A model generated the notes under the pieces. The model saw only the letters and a list, made by a program, of their open reading frames with translations. It was not told where the DNA came from and searched no databases. From positions 310,001 to 374,000 of the forward strand of contig NZ_CP024845.1 in assembly GCF_002788215.1 (NCBI RefSeq): a DNA stretch of 64,000 nucleotides. Direction: 5' to 3'. Origin of the DNA: Halohasta litchfieldiae (GTDB taxonomy: Archaea; Halobacteriota; Halobacteria; Halobacteriales; Haloferacaceae). Made by a program: the position numbers and the translations under genes. Shown piece by piece: positions 18,094 to 26,196 of this stretch. Numbering within the stretch: the first letter of the stretch is position 1; every line of letters begins with the position of its first letter.

Positions 18094-18372
18094 ATGGCGG
18101 ATCTCAACCCGATTGCAAAGCGGATTCACAATCTGACGCCGAAACCGATTCGGCTCACACTCGACGACGGCACCGAGGCAGTTTTTCAGATGTCGTCGAC
18201 CCAGTTTTTCCAACAGGAGTTTCAGGCCGAAGCGACCCGCGAAGACGACGACGCCGACTACCGACTCGTTTCAAGCGAGGACAACGAGTCAATTTTGGTC
18301 GGCCGCAGTGGCGCAGATGAGGACGGGTGGTCGATGATCGGCTCGGTCATCGAGGCCGAAGCCGCCGAGTAG
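18094..18372 (+). CDS. Small haloarchaeal protein of unknown function
   Basis: The 92-residue acidic protein opens MADLNPIAKRIHNLTPKPIR and alternates short strands (IRLTLDDGTEAVFQM, YRLVSSEDNESILVGR). It has no membrane segment. A TATA-like GTTTATTC sits about 27 bases before the ATG, consistent with a leaderless transcript. I recall similar proteins widely in haloarchaea without known function. Confidence 0.6.
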   Translation: MADLNPIAKRIHNLTPKPIRLTLDDGTEAVFQMSSTQFFQQEFQAEATREDDDADYRLVSSEDNESILVGRSGADEDGWSMIGSVIEAEAAE

Positions 18373-18441
18373 TCGGTGGCTACTGCCTGTGGGAGCCGGA
18401 TATCACGAACACAAACAGTGGCTGAGGTGGGTCGGTTCCAG

Positions 18442-18912
18442 TCAGTGTTTGTTGACGGCTTCGACGAGGTTGAACGCACAGGTGATCTTCTTCTGTGCGG
18501 TCGACAAATGGTCGTTGAGCAGGGTTTCGGAGATACCAAGCAGTTCCGACGCCGTTGTGCTGTCGACGCCCGAGATCCGACAGAGAGCGTATGCCTCTTC
18601 CTGTCTCAGCGTGAGGATGCGAACGTCCCGAAACGAGGCGACGTTCCGGAGGAACTCGCCGAGTTGGTTCAGTGTCCACACACTGCCGTCACGTTCGGTT
18701 CGGTGAATGTACTCGCCGACAGTCTCCTCGGAGAGCCGGTAGGTTTCGGCGTCGTCCGGCGCGGTCTCCGGCGCCTCGGTTTCGATGATCAGGTTCTTCG
18801 GGACGTACCAGTAGACCTCCCTTTCGTTTTGCGAGCCGATCCGGAGTGCGCCCGCAAACTCGCCACTCTCGATCCGTTCTGGAGCCGATAGCTCGGGGCC
18901 TCGCTCAGCCAT
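18442..18912 (-). CDS. Small regulator-like protein with sigma-region-4-type helix-turn-helix
   Basis: The 156-residue protein starts MAERGPELSAPERIESGEFA. Residues about 100-145 form the HTH: LTLRQEEAYALCRISGVDST followed by ASELLGISETLLNDHLSTAQKKI, reminiscent of LuxR/sigma-70 region 4 helices used by haloarchaeal regulators. The N-terminal half is beta-rich without a known domain. ATG 18912 was chosen over ATG 18930 because the remainder then begins with a typical acidic start. Confidence 0.6.
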   Translation of the reverse strand: MAERGPELSAPERIESGEFAGALRIGSQNEREVYWYVPKNLIIETEAPETAPDDAETYRLSEETVGEYIHRTERDGSVWTLNQLGEFLRNVASFRDVRILTLRQEEAYALCRISGVDSTTASELLGISETLLNDHLSTAQKKITCAFNLVEAVNKH

Positions 18913-18971
18913 ACGACAACCAATAGACAATCAGATTATAAATATGTATCATACATTCGTGCAACGAGAAA

Positions 18972-19228
18972 CTACTCCGATTGGGCGTCGACGACGGCCA
19001 TACCGGCGATATTCGCCGTAGGTCCCATCGAGAATGTCCTCGACGACAGCCTTGGCGGTGTCCTGTAGGCCTGATCCGGGTCGACGGCGATATCCCGACA
19101 GGGAGCACCGACGCCCGGCGAGTAGGCGAGGCTCAGATCCCGCTGGGTGTTCGTCGGTTTCGTGGTTGCTATCTCGATCTTGCCGGGCGGATCACGTGAT
19201 ACTCCCGTGTATCGTCATCAAAACTCAT
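18972..19228 (-). pseudogene. Decayed malic enzyme remnant
   Basis: The reverse strand from ATG 19228 reads MSFDDDTREYH, then loses frame. In the shifted frame it reads KIEIATTKPTNTQRDLSLAY then SPGVGAPCRDIAVDPDQAY, which is the conserved N-terminus of haloarchaeal NADP-type malic enzymes (MaeB). After a further break, one frame ends NIAGMAVVDAQSE before TAG 18972, resembling the far C-terminus of the same roughly 750-residue protein. So about 90 percent of the gene is deleted and at least one frameshift is present. Confidence 0.7.
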
Positions 19229-19301
19229 ACCAAGCGGTGCGGAAGGTAGTTGAAAAAGTTATGTGTGGTTCATCGGTTCGATGACTGTCGACTCCGGTGG
19301 G

Positions 19302-20354
19302 CTACACCGACGATGTCGACGCTGGTGCGGTACTGTCCTCGCTGGAGTCCGGAAGGAGTCGGAGGTCCTCGTCGGCGGCCCCAAGCACCGACAGTTCATA
19401 GCTGAAGACGTAGGTGAGCACGACGATGTTGATCGGCAGGAATAACACGAACATCGCAAGCAGCGTTAGCGCCACGAGCAAGCCGATTGCAACGAGCCCG
19501 GCCGTCGACGCGAGTGTCGCGCCGAGTCCCCCGAAGATGCCGACGACCAGTAGCAGGCCGATGAGTCCGCCAACCGTGCCAACGATGCCGAGGATGATGA
19601 CAGCGAGGATCGACTGTCCGATTGAGATCGCCAACAGCAACAGAAAATGAACGACGACGTAGACGCCGAACTGGGCCAGATTTCCTCGAAGCACCGGCCA
19701 GAATTGCCGCCATGCGTCGAGCACACCGCTGTCGGTCAGCACCATTATCGGCGCGACGAACTCGTTTGTGGCCCGATTGATGACAAGATAGGCGATGAAC
19801 GACAGTATGCCGATGACTGCCGCAAGCAGTGCTCCGACGATGAGTGCTGGTCCACCGCCGAGGTCGAAGCCGGTCAGTGCAATGGTCGCGCCGATCACCA
19901 CAAACGGGATCGCGAAGGCGGCACTGACTCCCAATTTAAACCCGAACAGTCGAACGGCCTGTCCAAACCGTCGACGGAATGGCTTCCGAAGCCGAACGGT
20001 TTGGGTGCGGAGAGCATCATACAGAACGAGTCGGAGCGTCTCCGACAGCAGTGTCAGCGCAAGGATGAAAAGGAACACGACCCCCACGATAGCAGCAATC
20101 ACGGCCGGGTCAGTCGGGACGAGATCCGGCATTTGTTCGGCTGGTGCCCCCGCAGACGGCTGTGTGGCGGGGTCAGAAGGGGTCTCCGAGGGAACACCAC
20201 CCAGATTTGACACTGAGGAGATGCCGCCGCCACCTACCCCGACGAAGATCGAGATTAGGGCCAGTTTCAGCCACGTGGAGAGCTCAACGGGGAACAGGAA
20301 CGACCGAGTGGCTTCGATAGCGTCGTCGACGCTTTCGATAGCATACCATGACAT
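19302..20354 (-). CDS. Multispanning membrane protein of unknown function
   Basis: The 350-residue protein opens MSWYAIESVDDAIEATRSFL, has a Pro/Ala/Thr-rich loop (about 55-80), six or seven long hydrophobic helices rich in Gly/Val/Ile, and a charged tail. Similar proteins with the same opening are frequent in haloarchaea. I know no function. The upstream AT-rich stretch at 20355-20405 likely carries its promoter. Confidence 0.65.
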   Translation of the reverse strand: MSWYAIESVDDAIEATRSFLFPVELSTWLKLALISIFVGVGGGGISSVSNLGGVPSETPSDPATQPSAGAPAEQMPDLVPTDPAVIAAIVGVVFLFILALTLLSETLRLVLYDALRTQTVRLRKPFRRRFGQAVRLFGFKLGVSAAFAIPFVVIGATIALTGFDLGGGPALIVGALLAAVIGILSFIAYLVINRATNEFVAPIMVLTDSGVLDAWRQFWPVLRGNLAQFGVYVVVHFLLLLAISIGQSILAVIILGIVGTVGGLIGLLLVVGIFGGLGATLASTAGLVAIGLLVALTLLAMFVLFLPINIVVLTYVFSYELSVLGAADEDLRLLPDSSEDSTAPASTSSV

Positions 20355-20413
20355 AGCTCACTGTTTTCGTTCAACTGAAAAATAAGTTACTAGTTCGTAA
20401 TGAGGCGTCGACC

Positions 20414-21535
20414 TCACACCGACAGCGGTGCGGGACGCTGGAGGGTGAGATCACTCCCAACCGACTCGACAGCCGACACCGACCGCGTCGGCCACGAGTC
20501 GGTCAGCGTCAACGGTTCGATTTCGTCGGCGGTCACCAACACCGTTCCCTCGCTTTTGGCCCCCTGAACGGTTGGATTCCACGCATACCCCTGTGGTTCG
20601 ACCACGCGCGCCGAGTGGGTAGGTGTCGCGATCCACTCCCGGCCCGCGAACCCTGCCGCCCCACCCTGATGATGCTGTTTCCATTCGTCGGGCCACCCAA
20701 CCGCGTCGTAGGCTCGCTGGATCGCCCCGAACACATCGCCAGCTGTCGACTCCTCGTGGGCGGCCCGTTGGGTGGCCGCCAACGCGCTTACTTCGACCTT
20801 CGCGGCCGCCTCGAACCGCTCTGTAAGCCACTCCGGCGCGTCGAAGTCGACTGTTCGGGTTGTACTTGCATACAGCCCACCGCGCTGGGCCGTGACAGAG
20901 ACGAGTGCGTAGTCGCCCAACTCCGCGGTCGTCGGCGTGTAGTGCCGGTACTGTTGGGCGCGCTCGTCGCCGCCGACGAGCACGACCGGGGCTTCGATCC
21001 CGCGTGCTTCGAGTGCGGCCCGAACGTCGACCGCCGCCGCCCGTTCGGTTTGGGTCGACGAGAGCTCTCGGCAGACGGATTCGACGGCGGTAGCGGTCTC
21101 CTCGCCGAGCGCGCGGTATCGGTCTATGTCGAACTCGGCCAGTGGTTGTCTGAGGTGTGAGAAATCCGGCTGGGCGAGTCCCGGAACATCGAAGTCGGCA
21201 GCCGCAGGTGTTGGTGACTCCGCGGCAACCAAATCCGCCAGCGACCCCGAGTACCAGTCGGCGGCCGTCAGGGTAAACCCCTCAGGAAGTGCCTCGTCTC
21301 GCAGTCGGGGTGCTTCAATCGTGTTTGTGAGAACCTGAAATCCCGCGTCTCGACTGTAGCCAGCCGCCGCGACACCAATCGGCGAATCACGGTCGACGAC
21401 GTTGGATGCTCCAGTTAGCCACGCAAAGTTGGCCGGTCGGGCAAGCCACAGCGCGTCGAGACCGTGATCGTCGAGAAACGCTGTGATGTGAGTTCGGCGC
21501 TCCGCTGACTCCGAGGAACGATGTGAGTTGGACAT
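20414..21535 (-). CDS. M24 (Xaa-Pro peptidase) family protein, probably non-catalytic
   Basis: The 373-residue protein has an N-terminal creatinase-like domain (FLDDHGLDALWLARPANFAW) and a C-terminal pita-bread domain (EQHH-type segment WKQHHQGGAAGFAGREW). The two metal-binding Asp of M24 enzymes fall in a block that here reads VSVTAQRGGLYASTTRTVDF, where Asp would be expected at two positions and Thr/Ala are found. At least two of five metal ligands therefore seem lost. It may be a pseudo-peptidase or use another chemistry. Confidence 0.75.
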   Translation of the reverse strand: MSNSHRSSESAERRTHITAFLDDHGLDALWLARPANFAWLTGASNVVDRDSPIGVAAAGYSRDAGFQVLTNTIEAPRLRDEALPEGFTLTAADWYSGSLADLVAAESPTPAAADFDVPGLAQPDFSHLRQPLAEFDIDRYRALGEETATAVESVCRELSSTQTERAAAVDVRAALEARGIEAPVVLVGGDERAQQYRHYTPTTAELGDYALVSVTAQRGGLYASTTRTVDFDAPEWLTERFEAAAKVEVSALAATQRAAHEESTAGDVFGAIQRAYDAVGWPDEWKQHHQGGAAGFAGREWIATPTHSARVVEPQGYAWNPTVQGAKSEGTVLVTADEIEPLTLTDSWPTRSVSAVESVGSDLTLQRPAPLSV

Positions 21536-21809
21536 ACGTCCACTACAGGCGCAGGCTACTTCAATCCGAACCGACCCGTACTGCGATCTTATTCACAGCC
21601 GAGATCCGCCGTAAACGGCGTATATTGCTGATTAATCACTCTCTACTATCAGTAAGAGGTTCCTACTCACGCGTGGTCGTGACGAATATAACAGCCGATA
21701 TTAGCAACGATTCGCAACGGATTATAAACAGGTTTGCGTGTGAGTTTTTCAGCCATTATCCATATTTCTCACCGACTAACAATACACGGCTACACAGTAT
21801 ATCACCTGT

Positions 21810-22109
21810 ATGACTCAGATATTCGAACTGACCGGCTTCCAGCGCGACCTCCTGTACGTGATCGCAGGCTCCGACAAGCCCTCGGGCCAGACAATCCGCC
21901 GTGAGATGGAACAGCATGTCGACAACGTCAACCACGGTCGACTGTATCCGAACCTCGATGCGCTCGTCGAACACGACCTCGTCGAGAAAGGCAGTCAAGA
22001 CCAGCGAACCAACTACTACGAACTCACCGAGAAGGGCGACGAGCTGATCGAAGACCGGCGTCGATGGGAACGACAGTACGTCTCACCCACGCAGGAAGCA
22101 CAGCAGTAA
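21810..22109 (+). CDS. PadR family transcriptional regulator
   Basis: The 99-residue winged-helix protein starts MTQIFELTGFQRDLLYVIAG and contains VNHGRLYPNLDALVEHDLVEKG, the PadR DNA-recognition and wing region. It is closely similar to the regulator at 23619, which shares ELTGFQRDL-type and NHGRLYPNLD sequence. It precedes the heme A synthase gene by 60 bases in the same direction. The upstream 270 bases are AT-rich and carry no gene. Confidence 0.85.
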   Translation: MTQIFELTGFQRDLLYVIAGSDKPSGQTIRREMEQHVDNVNHGRLYPNLDALVEHDLVEKGSQDQRTNYYELTEKGDELIEDRRRWERQYVSPTQEAQQ

Positions 22110-22169
22110 GCACTCCCTCCTCGCTGCAGTTGGATAACGATAAGTAGCCTGCGGCCCGACAGACAACCA

Positions 22170-23036
22170 ATGACCGACCGCCTCGATTGGCTGTCTTTTC
22201 GTCGGTTCGCGGCGTTTACAACCGCACTCACACTGTCGTTGATCACGCTCGGTGTGTACACCGCAGCGACCGGCTCCGGACTCGCATGTCAGGCCCAATG
22301 GCCGCTGTGTTCGGACCAACTGATTCCGGCACTGACGATCAATCCGGACTTCATCGAATGGTTCCACCGTGTCGTCGCGATGATTACCGGCTTTTTCATC
22401 CTCGGCACGGCTGGCTGGGCGTGGACACGCGGTAACCGGCAGACAAAGTTCTCGGCAACGCTCGCAGTTGTCCTGCTGCCGCTCCAGATCACAGTCGGCG
22501 CGATTACGGTGACGATTGGTGGTCTCGTCCCCGGCGGCTACTCGCCGCCGACACACGCGGCCCATCTCATCGTCGCGCTGTCGATCTTCACGCTCCTGAC
22601 GATGACGACCCTGTTTGCCTATCGAGACCACCACCGTCGACCGCCACGAAGTCGGAGTCGACTCGCTGTCGGTGTCGCCCTCGGCGCGCTGCTCGTCAGT
22701 GGGCTGTTCAGCCGTGGCGTCCCACTGCTGAGCTACTCGCCGGGGGCACAGGCTTGGTTTTATGCCATCTCGTTGCTCGCAGTCGCCGCATTGCTTGCGA
22801 CAGTTGTCTGGCTTCAGTCAGTCGACCGGCGCGGGGCGTGGCTGGCCGGCAGCGCACTCGCGGTGCTGTTCGTCTCGATGCTCCTCGGACGCGATCTGAT
22901 ACTTTACACCACCACCGTCCAATCGATCAACTTCGGCCTCTATCTCCTCACTGTTGGTCTCGTAGTCGCTACCCAGCTCCGGCTCCGAAGCGAGGCTCCG
23001 AGAGTTGCGATACGCCAGTCGACACAAAGCGAGTAA
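22170..23036 (+). CDS. ctaA: Heme A synthase (CtaA/Cox15 family)
   Basis: CtaA oxidises heme O to heme A for terminal oxidases. The 288-residue protein has eight hydrophobic helices and the family landmarks: GVYTAATGSGLACQAQWPLC, the heme-ligand region EWFHRVVAMITGFFILG, and THAAHLIVALSIF with paired His. The Cys residues near the N-terminal loop match those of class-B type synthases. A PadR regulator is just upstream on the same strand. No cytochrome oxidase genes lie in the window. Confidence 0.88.
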   Translation: MTDRLDWLSFRRFAAFTTALTLSLITLGVYTAATGSGLACQAQWPLCSDQLIPALTINPDFIEWFHRVVAMITGFFILGTAGWAWTRGNRQTKFSATLAVVLLPLQITVGAITVTIGGLVPGGYSPPTHAAHLIVALSIFTLLTMTTLFAYRDHHRRPPRSRSRLAVGVALGALLVSGLFSRGVPLLSYSPGAQAWFYAISLLAVAALLATVVWLQSVDRRGAWLAGSALAVLFVSMLLGRDLILYTTTVQSINFGLYLLTVGLVVATQLRLRSEAPRVAIRQSTQSE

Positions 23037-23037
23037 C

Positions 23038-23256
23038 CTACTCCCAGTTGTCGAACCGATCACGCACAGTAACGGTCGTGTTGCAGTTGGGACAGAGATA
23101 CACGTCGCTGTCGGGTTTCCGGTGGATGATCCACGGCCCGTCGGGTGGCCCCTGATACTCACAGCCTCGACAGAAGAGGACTGTTTTCCGCCGCGTTGGC
23201 GTCTGTTTTGTGGAGGGCTGTCCGTTCATGCGCGAAACTAGGGTCTCGACGGTCAT
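23038..23256 (-). CDS. Small zinc-ribbon-like haloarchaeal protein
   Basis: A 72-residue protein with a Cys-x2-Cys pair (FCRGCEY) and a second pair (YLCPNCNTTV) some 30 residues later, the spacing of a zinc ribbon. Start could be ATG 23256 or the internal ATG at 23229 (MNGQPSTKQ). It is convergent with ctaA, the stops being one base apart. Similar small proteins occur throughout haloarchaea; function is unknown. Confidence 0.65.
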   Translation of the reverse strand: MTVETLVSRMNGQPSTKQTPTRRKTVLFCRGCEYQGPPDGPWIIHRKPDSDVYLCPNCNTTVTVRDRFDNWE

Positions 23257-23382
23257 AACCCTGTTTGCGATGATTGTTACTGAGGTTCATACCACTGCGT
23301 TGATATGTGGTGGGTAGTCGGGTTGTATCTGAAAGTTGGCTCCGTCGACTGGGTTCTGTGCTCTGTTTTCGATGAATCAACC

Positions 23383-23414
23383 GAGCAAAAACGGGGTGGA
23401 CGCGATTTGAACAC
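23383..23414. repeat. Partial duplicate of the tRNA-Lys 3' end
   Basis: The 32 bases here match 23486-23517 with two mismatches. The second copy covers the T arm and acceptor 3' end of the tRNA-Lys gene plus 9 bases beyond it. The first copy lacks the rest of a tRNA. Next to it, GATTTGAAC (about 23404-23412) and GTTCAAATC (about 23443-23451) form a 9-bp inverted repeat. Confidence 0.85.
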
Positions 23415-23494
23415 TCACTCGCTCACTGCGTTCGCTCGCTGCGTTCAAATCACTGTAACCGCGTTGCTCCTCACGAGAGTGTTCGGAGCAAAAG

Positions 23495-23568
23495 CGGGCT
23501 GGACGCGATTTGAACACGCGACCGACGGATTAAGAGTCCGTCGCTCTGCCAAACTGAGCTACCAGCCC
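23495..23568 (-). tRNA. tRNA-Lys (CUU)
   Basis: On the reverse strand GGGCTGG pairs with CCAGCCC to form the acceptor stem with discriminator G. The D arm GCTC...GAGC, anticodon stem ACGGA/TCCGT with loop CTCTTAA (anticodon CTT) and T arm with TTCAAAT all fit. No intron is present and CCA is not encoded. The 3' end is partly duplicated about 100 bases away. Confidence 0.95.
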
Positions 23569-23618
23569 TCACTCCCTTCTATCCGACACCACCTAAAAGG
23601 CGTTTCCTTCTGCGGCCG

Positions 23619-23894
23619 TCAGTCGGCCAACTGGCTGTCTTCCCAGATCCGCCGTTCGTTGACTGCCGTTCTGGCACTCTCGGTCAACGTGTAGAGATTC
23701 GTCCGTCTGTCTTTTGCCCGTTTCTCTACGTATCCCTTTTCGACGAGCGTATCGAGGTTCGGATACAGTCGACCGTGGTTGACCTCTTCGTTACGATACT
23801 GTTGGAGGGCTTCTTTAATGGCTAACCCGTATGGCTCCTCAGTTCCGCTGATTGTGTAAATCAGATCCCGCTGGAACCCGGTTAGATCGTACAT
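23619..23894 (-). CDS. PadR family transcriptional regulator (paralogue)
   Basis: The 91-residue winged-helix protein starts MYDLTGFQRDLIYTISGTEE and contains EVNHGRLYPNLDTLVEKGYV. It is a paralogue of the PadR protein at 21810, to which it is nearly collinear. It is divergent from aglJ, with an AT-rich region of about 170 bases between them, so it could regulate itself and possibly aglJ; that link is speculative. Confidence 0.85.
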   Translation of the reverse strand: MYDLTGFQRDLIYTISGTEEPYGLAIKEALQQYRNEEVNHGRLYPNLDTLVEKGYVEKRAKDRRTNLYTLTESARTAVNERRIWEDSQLAD

Positions 23895-24066
23895 CCGCTG
23901 TATATTTCTCCCTCTGTTTGTTATAGCATTTGGTATTTAATGTATAAATTTAAATCACATTATAATGTATTATGAATTTCAGACGAGGGATTGCGTCTCT
24001 CAGTTCGGTCGACAGATATCCACAAAACGAACACAGTTTTACCTACTGGCTCGTGACACCACGGTA
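23895..24066. promoter_or_regulatory. AT-rich divergent promoter region between padR paralogue and aglJ
   Basis: The interval is unusually AT-rich, with several TATA-like words (TATAATGTATTATG at about 23962, TATAAATTTAAATC at about 23942). It separates two divergent genes. I cannot assign individual start sites. Confidence 0.5.
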
Positions 24067-25059
24067 ATGCCACCCAGCGCGGATATCTGTGTTCTCCTGC
24101 CGACCCTCGACGAGTCCGCAACAATTGTCGACGTGATCGAGGCCTATCAGGGGGTTGGGCTTCGGAATATCCTCGTCGTCGACGGCGGTTCGGGTGACGA
24201 CACGTGCGAACTCGCACGCGAGGCCGGTGCAACCGTGATAAAACAGTCGGGGACCGGCAAGGGCCAGGCAATCCGCGAGGCCGTCGCGCGGATCGACGCC
24301 GAGTACGTACTGATGGCCGATGCAGACATGACCTACCGGGCCGAAGACGCCGAGCGGATGCTCGAACCCCTGCTCGTCGGTGATTTCGAGCACGTTATCG
24401 GCAACCGATTCGCGGATATGGAATCCGGCGCGATGACGAAGCTCAACCGGGTCGGCAACCGGATGATCAATCGCGGGTTTACGTTCATTCACGGCGAAAA
24501 TTACCGCGACATCCTCTCGGGGTACCGTGCGTTTCGGACCGACTCGTTCAGACAGCTCACGCTGTCGGCCGACGGATTCGGCATCGAGACCGAGATGGCC
24601 GTCGAATGTGCGAAAAACGGGGTCAAAACCGAGGTCGTCCCTGTCACCTACCGCCAGCGACCCGATGGTTCCTCGACGAACCTTCACCCGGTCAAGGACG
24701 GGGGCATCATCTTTCTGGAGCTCTACCGGAAGGCCAAAACGAGCAATCCGTTGTTCTACTTCGGAAGTGTCGGTCTCGCCTCGACGATCACCGGTCTCGG
24801 CCTGGCCGCCTTCGTCATCTTTCGCTGGATCGTCGACGGCATCGGTCATGAGATCATCGCGGTCGGTGCCACCGCATCGCTCCTCTTTGGCGTCCAACTG
24901 CTGATGTTCGGCGTACTCGCGGATCTAATTCTGTCACTGCACCGCGAACAGCTTACCCGGATCGACCGCCTCGAATCCGATAACTTCGAGGACTCGCCGT
25001 CTCAGCCTCGCGAGTCGACCGAGACTGAGACGGATTCGCCACCGCAGAAACCGGAGTAA
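24067..25059 (+). CDS. aglJ: AglJ: dolichol-phosphate glycosyltransferase of S-layer N-glycosylation
   Basis: AglJ adds the first hexose to dolichol phosphate in the haloarchaeal N-glycosylation pathway. The 330-residue protein has a GT2 domain: ICVLLPTLDESATIVDVIEA, VVDGGSGDDT and the DADMTYR motif. The AglJ-specific blocks LSGYRAFRTDSF, GFGIETEMAVECAKNG and SNPLFYFGSVGLAST precede two C-terminal membrane helices, and the tail is charged. ATG 24067 was chosen because the GT2 fold starts there; an in-frame upstream ATG adds unrelated residues. No other agl gene lies nearby. Confidence 0.9.
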   Translation: MPPSADICVLLPTLDESATIVDVIEAYQGVGLRNILVVDGGSGDDTCELAREAGATVIKQSGTGKGQAIREAVARIDAEYVLMADADMTYRAEDAERMLEPLLVGDFEHVIGNRFADMESGAMTKLNRVGNRMINRGFTFIHGENYRDILSGYRAFRTDSFRQLTLSADGFGIETEMAVECAKNGVKTEVVPVTYRQRPDGSSTNLHPVKDGGIIFLELYRKAKTSNPLFYFGSVGLASTITGLGLAAFVIFRWIVDGIGHEIIAVGATASLLFGVQLLMFGVLADLILSLHREQLTRIDRLESDNFEDSPSQPRESTETETDSPPQKPE

Positions 25060-25101
25060 CCGGAGTAACCAGAGTAATCAGAGTAATGAAGTCAGTTCTG
25101 T

Positions 25102-25428
25102 TCAGAACGGCAGCAGTGTCCGAAGCCGACCGAAAATGCTGTCTCCAGCCTGCTTTCGGTACTCCTCGAACACCGGGTGCAACATATCGAGGAGCGCCGA
25201 TTCGTTGTCGAAGCGGTCCTGTGGAAGCCGCTGGAGCGCCGTCTCCAACTCCATGGTGTTGCCCGCTCCGTCGACCGGTATCGCGGTGTCGTCGACCGCT
25301 GCACAGAGTTCGCTGCTCGTTGCCGGAAACTCGACAGCTGCCTCATCAAGCCGTGCAGAAAGCGCGGCAATACCGAACTCGATTACTTCGGGCTCCGAGC
25401 TATCGTTCTGCGGCGGTCTGGCTCCCAT
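25102..25428 (-). CDS. DUF5789-type small protein
   Basis: A 108-residue acidic protein from ATG 25428: MGARPPQNDSSEPEVIEFGI, then VEFPATSSELCAAVDDTAIP and ALLDMLHPVFEEYRKQAGDS. The pattern of a DNA-binding-like helical protein with the HPVFE motif agrees with what I recall of haloarchaeal DUF5789. Function is unknown. An upstream ATG (25467) is possible but less conserved-looking. Confidence 0.6.
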   Translation of the reverse strand: MGARPPQNDSSEPEVIEFGIAALSARLDEAAVEFPATSSELCAAVDDTAIPVDGAGNTMELETALQRLPQDRFDNESALLDMLHPVFEEYRKQAGDSIFGRLRTLLPF

Positions 25429-25538
25429 CAGTTTGTATTCGAACTCACGGAGTAAAAAGCCAGCCACATCGGCAGTACGTCACTGACTGAAACGACAAAA
25501 ACACGTATTTTATTCAGCGTGCCAACCGTTGGGTCGAT

Positions 25539-25763
25539 ATGGCCGACTATACCACGGTTTCGATCCCAAAAGATCTCGCCGAACGTGTCGACGAGACAAT
25601 CGAGGGGACGAGTTTCACCTCGACGAGTGATCTGGTTCGATTCCTGCTGCGAAGTATCGTGATCCAACACCAACAGGATGTGGATGAAGCCGACGGCAAA
25701 CTCACCGAAGACCAGTTCACCGAAATCACCGATCAGCTTCGTGATCTTGGTTATCTAGAGTAA
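25539..25763 (+). CDS. Ribbon-helix-helix (CopG/MetJ-type) DNA-binding protein
   Basis: The 74-residue protein begins with a ribbon strand (TTVSIPKDLAERVDETIEG) followed by the RHH helices (FTSTSDLVRFLLRSIV) and an acidic helical tail. This fold binds DNA as a dimer and is often autoregulatory. No toxin partner is adjacent; the next gene is convergent. A TATA-like TTTTATTC lies about 30 bases before the ATG. Confidence 0.82.
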   Translation: MADYTTVSIPKDLAERVDETIEGTSFTSTSDLVRFLLRSIVIQHQQDVDEADGKLTEDQFTEITDQLRDLGYLE

Positions 25764-25765
25764 CG

Positions 25766-26194
25766 TTAGTCGATTGTTTCGACCGGTGGCTCCGCATCGA
25801 GCTGCACGAGGTTCAGTCGATTCCCACTCCGGTCGAAGGCGGCGACTGTCTCGGTCTCCCACGGCGGAACCGCAACCAGCATGATTCCCGCCAGATCGTC
25901 CGTTTTCGTCACTGCCTGTGGCCCGGTTGGATGAGAAACGAACCGTGCCTGTGCACCCCCCGACGGCGTCCCCAGATCCATCCCGAAGACGGCGTTGACC
26001 GAGCCGGCGGCATCGGGTAAATAAAAGTGAGTAAGCACCGGCGTCTCCGGATCTAACCCCGACAGGTGGCCGTCGACTCCCTCCAGTTCACCGGCGGGCG
26101 TGGCAGCAATGGGCACGTTTGCCTCCTGTGGCTCCCGGTCTTCGGCGAACTCGATGAGGACTTCGATGAGTCCCTCAGTAGCGTAAACGGCCAC
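25766..26194 (-). CDS. Haloarchaeal protein of unknown function
   Basis: The 142-residue protein begins MAVYATEGLIEVLIEFAEDR and contains PVLTHFYLPDAAGSVNAVFG then ARFVSHPTGP. The layout, with a helical start and His-containing strands, superficially recalls JAB/MPN proteins, but the metal motif is not evident. It ends two bases after the RHH gene on the opposite strand and begins 2 bases after the gene at 26197, so those two are likely one transcript. Confidence 0.6.
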   Translation of the reverse strand: MAVYATEGLIEVLIEFAEDREPQEANVPIAATPAGELEGVDGHLSGLDPETPVLTHFYLPDAAGSVNAVFGMDLGTPSGGAQARFVSHPTGPQAVTKTDDLAGIMLVAVPPWETETVAAFDRSGNRLNLVQLDAEPPVETID

Positions 26195-26196
26195 TA

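Noticed and set aside
23383-23460. Second tRNA gene beside tRNA-Lys
   Set aside because: Only the T arm and acceptor 3' part are present; no D arm or anticodon arm can be folded.
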